DNA from: Sandaracinus amylolyticus
Lineage (GTDB): Bacteria > Myxococcota_A > Polyangia > Polyangiales > Sandaracinaceae
DNA: 64,000 bases
Assembly (NCBI RefSeq): GCF_000737325.1
Contig: NZ_CP011125.1
Location: 5,332,001-5,396,000 of the forward strand
Direction of reading: 5' to 3'
A program made the position numbers and the translations under genes. The notes under the pieces were generated by a model that was not told the origin of the DNA, ran no database searches, and saw only the letters and a program-made list of their open reading frames with translations. Below, piece by piece: positions 36,800 through 45,541 of the stretch (positions are counted from its first letter, which is position 1; each line of letters begins with the position of its first letter).

Positions 36800-38602
36800 A
36801 TGACGTCGTCTGGTGCACGCAGCTCGCATCCGGCCTCGCGCGACGCCGTGCCATCCGAGGAGATCATCGAGATCTCGCTCGCGAGCAGCAGCATCGTCGA
36901 GGTCGCGCCCGAAGCTGCGCGCGCGCTCGCGCCGGACGCGACGATGCCCGAGCGCATCGGGCGCTATCGACTGCTCCACGAGCTCGGCCGCGGCGCGATG
37001 GCGCGCGTGCACGTCGCGGTGACGCACGGGCCCGCGGGCTTCGAGCACCTCGCCGCGATCAAGACGCTGCTCGACTGCTACACGCACCTCGACGAGTTCA
37101 ACACGATGCTGCTCGACGAGGCGCGCCTCGGCGCCGCGATCCGGCACCCGAACGTCGTCGAGACGCTCTCGGTCGGCATCGATCCGATCGCGGGCCCCTT
37201 CCTCGTCATGCAGTACGTCGAGGGCGTCACGCTCGCGACGCTGCTCAAGCGCGCGCGCGAGCAAGGGCGCGTGATGCCCACGCGCGTGATCGTCCGCATC
37301 CTCGCCGACATGCTCGAGGGCCTCGCGGCGGCGCACGCGGTGCGCGGTCCGGACGGCGAGCCGATGCGCATCGTGCATCGCGACGTGAGCCCGCAGAACG
37401 TGCTCGTCGGCGTCGACGGCGTCGCGAAGGTCTCGGACTTCGGCGTCGCGAAGGCGAAGGCGCGCCTCACCACGACGCAGGCCGGACAGTTCAAGGGCAA
37501 GGCGTCGTACTCGTCGCCCGAGCACGTCGCGGGCGAGCAGGTCGACGAGCGCGCCGACGTGTTCTCGGCGGGCGTGATGCTCTGGGAAGGGCTCACGGCG
37601 CAGCGGCTCTTCAAGGGCGACATGGTCACGTCGATGCGCCGCGTGCTCACCGAGCCGATCCCGTGGGTCTCGCGCATCGCGCCGCAGCACGAGGCGTTCG
37701 ACGAGATCGCGGCGCGCGCGCTCGAGCGCACCCGCGAGCGACGCTTCCAGTCCGCCGACGCGATGCTCGAGGCGCTGATGCGCGTCGCGGAGGAGACGGG
37801 CGTGGTGGGCACGCACCGCGAGGTCGCGGCGTTCGTGTCGCTCACGTGCGGCGACGGCATCGAGTCCGATCGACGCGTCATCGCGCACCACCGCACGCTC
37901 GCGAGAGACGCGCCCAAGCGCGACGCGTCCTCGGACGCGATCGACATCACGATCCCGACGCCGCCTCCGGCGTCGATGGCGCAGGACGCGCACGACGCGC
38001 GGAAGCGCCGCGCGTCGGCGCGGCTCGACACCATCAAGGTGCGCGTCGCGCAGCGGAAGCAGCGCTCGGCCGCGCGCGTCGTGGGGCTCGCCGCGGTCAC
38101 GCTCGCGGCGCTGACGCTCGCGTTCGTGGTCGCGCGCGTGGTGCGGCCGCACGTGGTCGCGACGCCGATCGCGGCGACGACGCTGCCGGTCGAGACCGAG
38201 GCCGAGACCGAGGCCGTGGCCGAGGCCGTGACCGAGGCCGTGACCGAGGCCGAGGCCGAGGCCGTGATCGAGCCCGTCATCGTGACGCTGCCTGCGGCTG
38301 CCGCGGAGCCCGACGCCGAGGCACCGCCGCCGCCGGTGCAGGTGCGGCGCGAGCCTCGACGTGCACGGCCGGTCGCGCCGGCTCCGCCTGCCGACGACGA
38401 CGCGCCGATCGCGCCGACGCCCGAGACCGAAGCGGCGCCGGAGCTCTCGACGAGCGCGACCGCGGTGGTGCTCGCCGCGCGTGACGCCGTGCGCGCGATG
38501 GAGACCGACGACGAGAGCGAGAGCGAGCCCGACGCGCTCACGCGCGAACCGCCCGACCTCGATCACCAGCCGATCGCGGCGGTCCAGCCCCCTGCGCCGT
38601 GA
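36800..38602 (+). CDS. Membrane Ser/Thr protein kinase (Pkn type)
   Basis: 600 residues. ATG 36800 follows gagagga. The cytoplasmic kinase domain spans about 54-330: P-loop LGRGAMARV (62-70), Lys88 in AAIK, HRD at 193-195 in IVHRDVSPQNVL, DFG at 213-215, and YSSPE in the activation segment. This is an active-type Hanks kinase. One membrane segment (AAVTLAALTLAFVVARVV) lies near 435. The C-terminal extracytoplasmic part is low complexity: a Thr/Glu/Ala array encoded by a GAGGCC hexamer tract, then Pro/Ala-rich sequence. No ligand domain is seen. It converges directly on the TPR gene ending at 38603. Confidence 0.92.
   Translation: MTSSGARSSHPASRDAVPSEEIIEISLASSSIVEVAPEAARALAPDATMPERIGRYRLLHELGRGAMARVHVAVTHGPAGFEHLAAIKTLLDCYTHLDEFNTMLLDEARLGAAIRHPNVVETLSVGIDPIAGPFLVMQYVEGVTLATLLKRAREQGRVMPTRVIVRILADMLEGLAAAHAVRGPDGEPMRIVHRDVSPQNVLVGVDGVAKVSDFGVAKAKARLTTTQAGQFKGKASYSSPEHVAGEQVDERADVFSAGVMLWEGLTAQRLFKGDMVTSMRRVLTEPIPWVSRIAPQHEAFDEIAARALERTRERRFQSADAMLEALMRVAEETGVVGTHREVAAFVSLTCGDGIESDRRVIAHHRTLARDAPKRDASSDAIDITIPTPPPASMAQDAHDARKRRASARLDTIKVRVAQRKQRSAARVVGLAAVTLAALTLAFVVARVVRPHVVATPIAATTLPVETEAETEAVAEAVTEAVTEAEAEAVIEPVIVTLPAAAAEPDAEAPPPPVQVRREPRRARPVAPAPPADDDAPIAPTPETEAAPELSTSATAVVLAARDAVRAMETDDESESEPDALTREPPDLDHQPIAAVQPPAP
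38192..38277 (+). repeat. In-frame GAGGCC-type hexamer tract inside the kinase gene
   Basis: About 14 hexamers of GAGGCC, GAGACC, GTGGCC and GTGACC encode a Glu/Ala/Thr/Val dipeptide-like array just after the membrane segment of the kinase. Six-base units keep the frame, so unit number can change without loss of function. The same unit forms the two intergenic arrays at 48761-48931 and 49545-49655. Confidence 0.75.
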
Positions 38603-39721
38603 TCAGCGGCCGCGGCGCGCAAGGTCCTGATCGAGGCGCTCGGCCGCGCGCGTCGCGTGCTCCGCGTACCGGCCTTCGTTGCCGCCGCCCGTCAGGTACG
38701 TCGCCCACGAAGCGCGCGCGCGACGCAGGAGCTCCTCGCGCGAGGCCGCCGCATCCGCTTCGAGCGCCAGCGCTTCCCAGCCGACGCCGTCGTACGCGTG
38801 GACTTCGTACGCCGGCTCGAAGAACACGAGGCGGCTGTGGAGCACCGCCATCGGTCCGTGCGCGCGCCGATCGACGCCGAGCCGCGCGTCGGTCGGCGAC
38901 GGTGCCGCGAAGGGATCGGCCTGGATCGCGCGACGCGCGGTCGCGAGCGCCTCGCGATGCTCGCCGCTGCGGTCGAGCGCGAGCGCGAGGCCCCACAGCG
39001 AGAGCACGCGACCGAGCGAGTCGTTGCCCGCGAGCTCGCTCGCGCGGCGGTAGGAGGCGATCGCGCTCTCGAGGTCGCCGATCATCATCGTGTTCTCGGC
39101 GAGGTTGAGGTGCACCGTCGCGAGCGGCACCGGCGTGAAGAGCCGCGCCAGCGAGAGCTCACGATCGGTCATCGCCTGCGGCATCGGCGCGGCGGGCAGC
39201 AGCGACGCGTCGAGCGCGCGCCGGTACTCGGAGACCGCCGCGCGGTGATCGCCGCGTCGCGAGTGCAGGATCGCGAGCTCGAACGCGACGCGATCGGCGT
39301 GGTAGTCGGGATCGGCGCGACGCAGATCCTCGAACGCCGCGACCGCTTCTTCGGTGCGACGCTCCTCGCGCCCGTCGGGCTCCCGCCGGAACCAACCCGC
39401 GAGCGCGAGGCCGGTGAAGTAGAGGAGATCGGGGTCGTCGGGGAGGTCGCGCCGCGCGCGCTCGAAGCGCACGAGCGCTTGCTCGAAGAGCACCTCGGGC
39501 GGCGGGCCCAGCGAGTCGGGATCGGACTCCTGCGCGTCGAGGAGCTTCACGAGCCCTTGGCGCCGCAGCTGTCGCGCGCGGCGTCGCTCGGGGTGCGCGT
39601 GGTCGCCCCACGAAGGCTCACCCGCGCGCTGGACGCCGCCCTCGAGCTCCTGCGCGCGCGCGACCGCGGCCGCGCCCAGGAGCGCGGCGAGGAGCGTGAC
39701 GAGCACGTGGCGCGAGAGCAC
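38603..39721 (-). CDS. Secreted TPR-repeat protein
   Basis: 372 residues from GTG 39721. A signal peptide (LVTLLAALLGAAAVARAQ) leads into at least four tetratricopeptide units: VLFEQALVRFERARRDLPDD, YHADRVAFELAILHSRRGDHRAA (core AFELAILHSRRGDH), TVHLNLAENTMMIGDLESAI and VLSLWGLALALDRSGEHREA. No enzymatic domain. It is probably a periplasmic scaffold or adaptor. Its stop meets that of the kinase gene. It is divergent from the VWA lipoprotein gene at 39873. Confidence 0.75.
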   Translation of the reverse strand: MLSRHVLVTLLAALLGAAAVARAQELEGGVQRAGEPSWGDHAHPERRRARQLRRQGLVKLLDAQESDPDSLGPPPEVLFEQALVRFERARRDLPDDPDLLYFTGLALAGWFRREPDGREERRTEEAVAAFEDLRRADPDYHADRVAFELAILHSRRGDHRAAVSEYRRALDASLLPAAPMPQAMTDRELSLARLFTPVPLATVHLNLAENTMMIGDLESAIASYRRASELAGNDSLGRVLSLWGLALALDRSGEHREALATARRAIQADPFAAPSPTDARLGVDRRAHGPMAVLHSRLVFFEPAYEVHAYDGVGWEALALEADAAASREELLRRARASWATYLTGGGNEGRYAEHATRAAERLDQDLARRGR

Positions 39722-39872
39722 GACGAGCCCGGTGTAGACAAAGCGCGCGGGCGCGTCGAGAGGACGGGGGCGAGACCGAGACCGAGGGCGGACGCGAGAC
39801 GGAGCCGACGCGGCATCGATGTCGCCGGGGCGTCACCGGCTTGGTGTCGCGGCGGCGTGATAAGCTCGATCG

Positions 39873-41216
39873 GTGCACTTGCCGTATGGTCGTGTCGCGG
39901 CGCTCCTCGCCCTCACCCTTCCCTTCGTCCTGCCTGCGTGCACCGAGCGCGCAGAGGGCTTCGACGCCTCGGGGCTGCTCGTCGACGCATCAGTCGACGG
40001 CGCCGCGGACGCCGGCGGCTTCGACGCCGGCCCCGACGACGCGTCGACGCCGACCGATGCGCCGATCGACGCGCCGATCGTGCTCGATCCCGACGCGGGC
40101 TGCGCGATGGGCAGCTCGCTCGTCGAGGTGACGCGAAGGCCGGTCGACATCATCTGGGTCGTCGACAACTCGACCTCGATGGAGCCGGCGATCCGGCAGG
40201 TGCAGGAAGGCATCAACGACTTCGTCGACCTGATCACCGACCGTGAGCTCGACGACTACCGCGTCATCATGCTGAGCCTGCGCGGTCGCGGGCTGAGCGG
40301 GAGCCGCTACCGCGTGTGCATCCCGCCGCCGCTCTCGGGCGACTCGGACTGCGGCGACGGCGAGCGCTTCTTCCAGGTCGAGGTCGACATCCGGAGCACC
40401 CAGCCGATCGAGCAGATCCTCGGCACGCTGGGGCAGTCCACGGGCTACACGGACGGCAGCGGCGTCGGGTCGGCGCCGTGGCGGCACCTGCTGCGCGAGG
40501 ACGCGACGAAGACGATCGTCGTCGTGACCGACGACAACGCGAGGACGTGCGCCCGGCCGCATCAGATGGACGCGGAGTGCATCGCGGGGCGGCCGCCGCT
40601 CACCGAGACGTCGCTCGAGGACTACCCCGGCGGGCTCCATCCGTTCGGGGGCGGCACCTCGGGCGCGCCCCGCGCGCTCGGGCCCGGGCTGCTCACGGCG
40701 ACGTACGGCACGCTCTTCGAGGGCTACACGTTCAACGCGATCTACGGCTACGGGTCCGAGACCGATCCGGACGTCGCGTGCAGGTTCTCGGCGACCGACG
40801 AGGCGAGCCCGGGCTGGACGTACACGACGCTGGTGCAGCGCACCGGCGGCGTGCGCGCGAAGATCTGCGACGGCGCCCCGGCGTGGGGTCCCTTCCTCGA
40901 CCGCGTCGCGAGCACGGTCGCGGAGACGTCGCGCATCGAGTGCGAGGTCGCGATGCCGGAGCCGCCCGAGGGCACGGTGCTCGATCCGCGGCGCGTGAAC
41001 GTGCAGATCCGCGGCGCGTCGGGCTCGACCACGATCCCGTACGCGGGCGCGGCGGCGTCGTGTGATCCGACGCGCGGTGGATGGCACTACGACGACGCGG
41101 CGAGCCCGACGCGCGTGATCCTGTGCCCGAGCTCGTGCGAGTTCGCGCGCGAGGAGACGGCGGAGACGAGCGGGGGGCTCGACGTGATCTTCGGGTGCCA
41201 GTCGATTCCGATCTGA
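39873..41216 (+). CDS. VWA-domain lipoprotein
   Basis: 447 residues from GTG 39873. The signal ends in a lipobox-like LPFVLPAC. A DAG-rich linker (to about 78) precedes a von Willebrand factor A domain with an intact MIDAS motif DNSTSM in DIIWVVDNSTSM, and the later VVVTDDNA. Ten or more Cys in the C-terminal third (DVACRF, CDGAPAWG, SRIECEV, SCDPTRGG, CPSSCEF) probably form disulfides. Myxobacterial genomes hold many such VWA lipoproteins; they are thought to be surface metal-dependent adhesion proteins. No partner gene is adjacent. Confidence 0.8.
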   Translation: MHLPYGRVAALLALTLPFVLPACTERAEGFDASGLLVDASVDGAADAGGFDAGPDDASTPTDAPIDAPIVLDPDAGCAMGSSLVEVTRRPVDIIWVVDNSTSMEPAIRQVQEGINDFVDLITDRELDDYRVIMLSLRGRGLSGSRYRVCIPPPLSGDSDCGDGERFFQVEVDIRSTQPIEQILGTLGQSTGYTDGSGVGSAPWRHLLREDATKTIVVVTDDNARTCARPHQMDAECIAGRPPLTETSLEDYPGGLHPFGGGTSGAPRALGPGLLTATYGTLFEGYTFNAIYGYGSETDPDVACRFSATDEASPGWTYTTLVQRTGGVRAKICDGAPAWGPFLDRVASTVAETSRIECEVAMPEPPEGTVLDPRRVNVQIRGASGSTTIPYAGAAASCDPTRGGWHYDDAASPTRVILCPSSCEFAREETAETSGGLDVIFGCQSIPI

Positions 41217-41237
41217 GCGCTCCGCTCGCTCTGACAC

Positions 41238-42037
41238 TCAACGCGCGTCGACGATCGGCGTCGGTGCGGTCGGGCCGCTCGACGGATCCGCTGGCGCGGG
41301 CTGCTCGCGCTTCCGGCGCGATCGGAACGTGTCGATCGGGGTCATCACCGCGTGCCGGAACCGCTCGACGGAGCTCGGGTCGGTGGTGTCGACGTCGGCC
41401 GCGAGCATCCGCGCGTAGCGGCTGACCTCGCGCGAGAACGCTTGCATCGCCTCCTGGAGCGCCTTCGAGCGCGGCGTCTCGCGCGGCGCGCCTCCGATCC
41501 CGAGCGCCTCGCGCAGCGCGTCGCACGACGTCCTCGCCGTGGCGCGGGGCTCGGGACCGATCATCGCGTCGAGCTCGGCCTCGAGACCGAGCTGCGCGAT
41601 CACCCGCAGGATGCGATCGGCCTCGGACCACGCGGCGTGCGCGTCCCAGCGGGTGAACCCGAGGCCGTTCGGGAACAGCCACGCGTGGAGCGCTGCGGCG
41701 CGCGCACCGACACCGTCGCTCGGCCCGGGAGTCGGCTCTTCGCGAGCAGCGTGTCGTGCGTCGCGCCGAACGCGGCGCCGAGGAGGTCGAACGCCGGCTT
41801 CACGGCGGCCGATCCCTGGCGTGCGGTGCGAATGTCGTCGATCGCGATTGCGATGTCGTCGATCGTGTCGAGCTGCGCCCGCGCGCGCCGCGAGAGGTCG
41901 CCGGGGGCGGCGACGCGCAGCGAGCCCGCGAGCGGCTTGACGTGGCTCGCGCACAGGCGGACGCCGTCGCAGTAGTTTCCGAACGTGATCGGCTCGGGGC
42001 GGAGCGGGATCGCAAGGGAACGTCCAGGACGGGGCAT
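41238..42037 (-). pseudogene. Hypothetical gene interrupted by a single frameshift near 41722-41735
   Basis: Two overlapping reading frames fit together as one protein. From ATG 42037, the first frame codes through PRPGRSLAIPLRPEPITF, HVKPLAGSLRVAAPGDLS, FDLLGAAFGATHDTLLAKSRLPG. After this the coding signal jumps by one base to a second frame (SDGVGARAAALHAWLFPNG, AWSEADRILRVIAQLGLE, FSREVSRYARMLAADVD) that runs to the stop at 41238. One missing base at the cccggg run explains it. The product of about 266 residues is soluble and mainly helical, with no named family. This may be a real disabled gene or a sequencing error. Confidence 0.55.
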
Positions 42038-42239
42038 CGCTCTGCTCGTCGGTGAGGGGGAGCGCGGCAGCGACGTCCGTGACGCGCGCGCCGCACGATC
42101 CCGGGTTTCGGCGCGAAGCGAGCTGCGTTGCGCGCGAAGACGCGCGCACGGCGCCCGAGTGGGTCGGTGCGAGCGCAGATCGGAGCGATCGGCAGGCTCG
42201 CTGGTGGCGGGATCGTCGAGGTCGGCCTTCGGGCGTCGC

Positions 42240-42546
42240 GACGGTCGGCGGGACCGCTGAGATCAGCGTTCGGCCGCTTCGAGGGTCGAGCGGATCGCTG
42301 AGATCAGCGTTGGGCCGCTTCGAGGGTCGACCGGAACGCTGAGATCAGCGTTGGGCCGCTTCGAGGGTCGACCGGAACGCTGAGATCGACGACGGGAGCG
42401 CTTCGAGGGTCGGGCGGGACGCTGAGATCGACGACGCCAGCGCCTCGAGGGTCGAGCGAAACGCTGAGATCGACGACGGCAGCGCTTCGAGGGTCGAGCG
42501 GACCGCTCAGGTCGACGACGACGGCCACGCCAGGGTCGGTCACATC
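42240..42546. repeat. Tandem repeat of 41-42 bp, about seven units
   Basis: Unit starts (gctgagatc) lie at 42256, 42297, 42338, 42379, 42421, 42463 and 42505: three 41-bp steps, then three 42-bp steps. The last units, read on the minus strand, give a 14-residue repeat (VVDLSVPLDPRSA-like), but the 41-bp units break that frame, so this is not a stable gene. A degenerate older unit can be traced upstream to about 42214. The gap 42038-42706 holds nothing else that could be recognised; 42547-42706 is unremarkable. Confidence 0.85.
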
Positions 42547-42706
42547 GTCGCGGTGAACGGTGGACGAGGATCGCGGGTCGCGTGATCGTAGAGGTCAGCT
42601 CGGGCGGCGCATCGAGGTCGGCGTGACCGCCGAGATCGGCGCTGCGGGCGAGAAGCCGCTGCTCATCGGGGAGCCGGTCGGGCGGTGCACCGCGTGTGCT
42701 CGCGCG

Positions 42707-43633
42707 ATGCAGATCGCGCAGCGGCCATTGGACCTCGTGCTGCGGCCACTCGCGTGGTTGCTGTCGTCGTGCGTGCTCGGATGCGGGACCCGGTCGTCGC
42801 CCGCGCTCGGCGACGCCGGGCTCGCGCGAGCGGACGACGCCTCGCCGGGTGACGCCGGGCCCGCCACGCCGGACGATGCGGGGCCCGCCGTGCCGGGCGC
42901 GATCGAGCTGCCGCCCGGGTTCACCGTGTGGGACCTCGTGGCCACGGCCGACGGAGACGCGTGCCTCGGCGGGAGCCGCACGGGTCGCGAGGCGTCCGAC
43001 GAGCTGCCCGAGGTGATGCAGGGCGATGCGTTCATCGCCTGTTTCACACCCGAGGGCCGCACCCGCGCCGTTGCGATCGACTGCTCGCGCGGGTCCTTCG
43101 GGGTGCACCGCCTCGCCGCGCATCCCGGCGGAGATCTCTACGCGCTCATGGAGGCCGGCTGCGTGACCGAGGCCTTCGGCGTCGTGCGCTTCGACCGCGC
43201 GCTCACGGTGCTCGCGAGCACGGCGATCACGAGCGACGAGTCGCCACCTCCCTACGTGCGCGCGATCGCGGCGTCGCACGACGCGGTGGTCGTCGGCGGA
43301 TCGATGCGCCGCCCCGGGCGCGTCGGAGCGAGCGACGTGCGGCACGGTCCGTTCGCCGCGATCCTCGCGCCCGACGACCTCGCGACCCGGCACCTCGTGG
43401 CGCCCGCGCCAGCCGGCGGCGAGTCGTACTCGGACGTCGGAGTGGACTTCGTCGCGGCCCACGGGGACCGCGCGCTCGTATTCGGTCGGGACGTCGAGGG
43501 CGGGAGCTTCGCGCGAAGCGCGGGATCGTTCGTGTCGTGGTCGCGACCCGGGCCGTGTTCGACGCCGAAGACCCGGGCGCCGTGCTCACCTTCCATCGCT
43601 GACCACCGCTCGCGAGTCGCTCTGCTCGCGTGA
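42707..43633 (+). CDS. Lipoprotein, probably with a frameshift close to its 3' end
   Basis: From ATG 42707 the signal ends in a lipobox (LSSCVLGCGT), then a DAG-rich linker. The rest is a beta-rich domain (FTVWDLVATADGDACLGGS, AFIACFTPEGRTRAVAIDC, GVHRLAAHPGGDLYALMEAG; cores given) without a named family, perhaps a propeller. Near 43520-43535 the reading frame becomes unlike the rest (SWSRPGPCSTPKTRAPCS), while the +2 frame continues as a good beta-strand end (VVVATRAVFDAEDPGAVLTF) with a stop at 43602. The original end was therefore probably 43602, with a small indel. The intact frame as it stands ends at 43633. Confidence 0.55.
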   Translation: MQIAQRPLDLVLRPLAWLLSSCVLGCGTRSSPALGDAGLARADDASPGDAGPATPDDAGPAVPGAIELPPGFTVWDLVATADGDACLGGSRTGREASDELPEVMQGDAFIACFTPEGRTRAVAIDCSRGSFGVHRLAAHPGGDLYALMEAGCVTEAFGVVRFDRALTVLASTAITSDESPPPYVRAIAASHDAVVVGGSMRRPGRVGASDVRHGPFAAILAPDDLATRHLVAPAPAGGESYSDVGVDFVAAHGDRALVFGRDVEGGSFARSAGSFVSWSRPGPCSTPKTRAPCSPSIADHRSRVALLA

Positions 43634-43696
43634 GCGCTCTGCCGTCGTGAGCGACGCCAACTCGTGCTCGCGGAAGAGCTCTGCGACGCGCGTAGA

Positions 43697-44050
43697 ATTC
43701 GGCTCCACGATGCCCGAAGGGCGAGTCGGTCCGCGTGAATGACGCGAGCGCGCGAAGCGCTCTCGCGTCATCACGCGTTCCCCCTACTCCACCGAGCTGC
43801 GACCATCCCTCCGCGCGCGGCCGAAGCCCTACCAGCCGGGGCGCGGGGAGGGGGCCCGCGCGCAGTTCCGCAGCGCCAACCAGCCTCCTGTACGCAGCCG
43901 AATGCGAGTCAGCGCGACGCGCTGAAGGCGCATCGCGCTGACGAGAGCCCCGGCCATCGTCCACCGAAACCGGAGCAGGTCGGATCGCGAGGACCGTCCG
44001 AGCACGGGCCCGCTTCCCGCGCCCCTCGCCGAAGCCCTACCCCGCGCGGC
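43697..44050. repeat. Dispersed repeat of about 350 bp, copy 1
   Basis: This segment is highly similar over its whole length, with small indels, to 49725-50069 in the same orientation. Shared blocks include attcggctccacga at the left, gcgcgaagcgctctcgcgtc, and gccggggcgcggggaggggg. An imperfect hairpin lies near 43741-43772. Translations in all frames shift between the copies, so conservation is at DNA or RNA level. It starts after a hypothetical lipoprotein gene and ends 7 bp before the stop of the oxoamine synthase gene. The other 60 bp back to 43634 hold nothing recognisable. Confidence 0.85.
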
Positions 44051-44056
44051 CGATCC

Positions 44057-45298
44057 TCAGACCTCGAGCTCGCCGATCTCTTCACCCGACAAGACGAAGA
44101 ACGCCTCGCCGTACGTCTTCAGCAGGTCGAGGCACTTGTCCATGTCCTCGCGCGAGTGCCCGCGCGTCACGTTCAGGCGCAGCCGCTCCTCGCCGTGCTT
44201 CACGCCCGGATACGTGATCGGGACCATCATCACGCCGTTCTCCATCAGCGCGACGTGCATGAAGAGCGCCTTGCGCTCCTCGCGGCACATCACCGGCATG
44301 ATGTGCGTGTCGCTGTGCCCGAGATCGAACCCGATCTCCTTCAGCGACTTCCGCATGTAGCCCGCCTTCTCGCGCAGCTCGCCGACCAGCTGCGGGCCGC
44401 TCTCCTCGAGCATGTCGAGGATCGTGCTCGCCGCCGCGACGATCGGCACCGGCAGCGTCGCGCTGAACAGGAACGAGCGCGCGCGGTGCTTGATGTGATC
44501 GACCACTTCCTCGTCGCCGAGGATGATCCCGCCGATGCCGCCGAACGTCTTGCTGAACGTCGAGACGACGACGAGCTTCTCGCTCGGGAACTTCCCCTCG
44601 AGCCCGTGCTCCTCGAGAATGCCGCGGCCGTGCACGCCGAGCGTGCCGGTGCCGTGCGCGTCGTCGAGCACGAGACACGCGTCGTGTTTCGCGCAGACCT
44701 CGATCAGCTCCGCGATCTTCGCCTGATCACCGTCGAGCGAGTACACGCCCTCGATGCACACGAGCGCGTTCTTGCGCTCCTTCGTGCGCAGCACGCGGTC
44801 GAGCGACTTCGCGCTGTTGTGGTTGAAGAAGCGGATCTCCGCGCCGCTCTTCGGCACGCCCGCCGCGAGGAACGAGCCGTCGAGGATGCACGCGTGCGAG
44901 AGCTGATCGAGCACCAGCGTGGTGTCGATGTCGGCGAGCGACATGATCGTGCCGACCATCGCCTGGTAGCCCGTCGTCGTGACCAGGCACTTCGGGAACT
45001 TGAACCAGTTGGCGAGGCGCTCCTCGAGCTCGACGTGCGCCACCGTCGTCGCCTGGACGCGCGAGCTCGAGAGGCCGCACGCGTAGCGATCGACCGCGGC
45101 CTTCGCCGCCTCCTTCACCTTCGGGTGGGTGGTGAGGCCGAGGTAGTCGTTCGAGCTGAAGTTGACGAGCGGCTGACCCGCGATCGTCGTGTGCAGGCCC
45201 CCCGTCTCGAACGGGCGGAAGAACGGATAGACCTGCTTCTCCTTGGCCTCACGGATGCGCGCGAGCTCGGCGTGGGCCTTGTCCTTGATCCAGCTCAT
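44057..45298 (-). CDS. Alpha-oxoamine synthase (BioF/KBL/serine palmitoyltransferase family)
   Basis: 413 residues. ATG 45298 follows ggggaag. This PLP-dependent Claisen-type enzyme joins an amino acid to an acyl-CoA with loss of CO2. The Schiff-base lysine is Lys250 in VSTFSKTFGG. His136 (LSHACILDG) stacks on PLP, and DDAHGTG (212-218) binds the ring. ACGLSSSRVQATTVAHVELE is the substrate-facing start of the fold. The TFSK lysine context is closer to bacterial serine palmitoyltransferase than to BioF (usually TLSKA), but this is not decisive. No bioA/bioD or sphingolipid genes are adjacent, so the product could be a sphingoid base, a KAPA-like acid or a signal molecule. Confidence 0.85.
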   Translation of the reverse strand: MSWIKDKAHAELARIREAKEKQVYPFFRPFETGGLHTTIAGQPLVNFSSNDYLGLTTHPKVKEAAKAAVDRYACGLSSSRVQATTVAHVELEERLANWFKFPKCLVTTTGYQAMVGTIMSLADIDTTLVLDQLSHACILDGSFLAAGVPKSGAEIRFFNHNSAKSLDRVLRTKERKNALVCIEGVYSLDGDQAKIAELIEVCAKHDACLVLDDAHGTGTLGVHGRGILEEHGLEGKFPSEKLVVVSTFSKTFGGIGGIILGDEEVVDHIKHRARSFLFSATLPVPIVAAASTILDMLEESGPQLVGELREKAGYMRKSLKEIGFDLGHSDTHIMPVMCREERKALFMHVALMENGVMMVPITYPGVKHGEERLRLNVTRGHSREDMDKCLDLLKTYGEAFFVLSGEEIGELEV

Positions 45299-45541
45299 TC
45301 GGTTCTTCCCCGGCGAAAACGGCCGGTCTTCGTACCCTTCGAGAGCAGCCGTTTCAAGTGCGCGACCTCTACGCACCGGTGCGTCGGGCCCTACGCGGCG
45401 AGGGCCTCGCTCCCCGCCCGCGCAGCCCCCGCCGCTCGTTCGGGGAGCTGTCGAACATCGGCTCGTCCTGCCGGTCTCTACCGTCCGCGCGCGTCGCGCG
45501 CTCCCGTCCGGGACCCGCGGGACGAGCACTCCCGCAGGGGC

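Noticed and set aside
41715-41745. Programmed -1 ribosomal frameshift
   Set aside because: The region has no X XXY YYZ slippery heptamer followed by a clear stem-loop. A missing base is simpler.
42304-42543. Gene for a small repeat protein on the minus strand
   Set aside because: The 41-bp units disrupt the frame and there is no ribosome binding site. It was kept as a repeat only.
42214-42546. CRISPR array
   Set aside because: Units follow each other directly with no unique spacers and the sequence is not palindromic in the way CRISPR repeats are. No cas genes are near.
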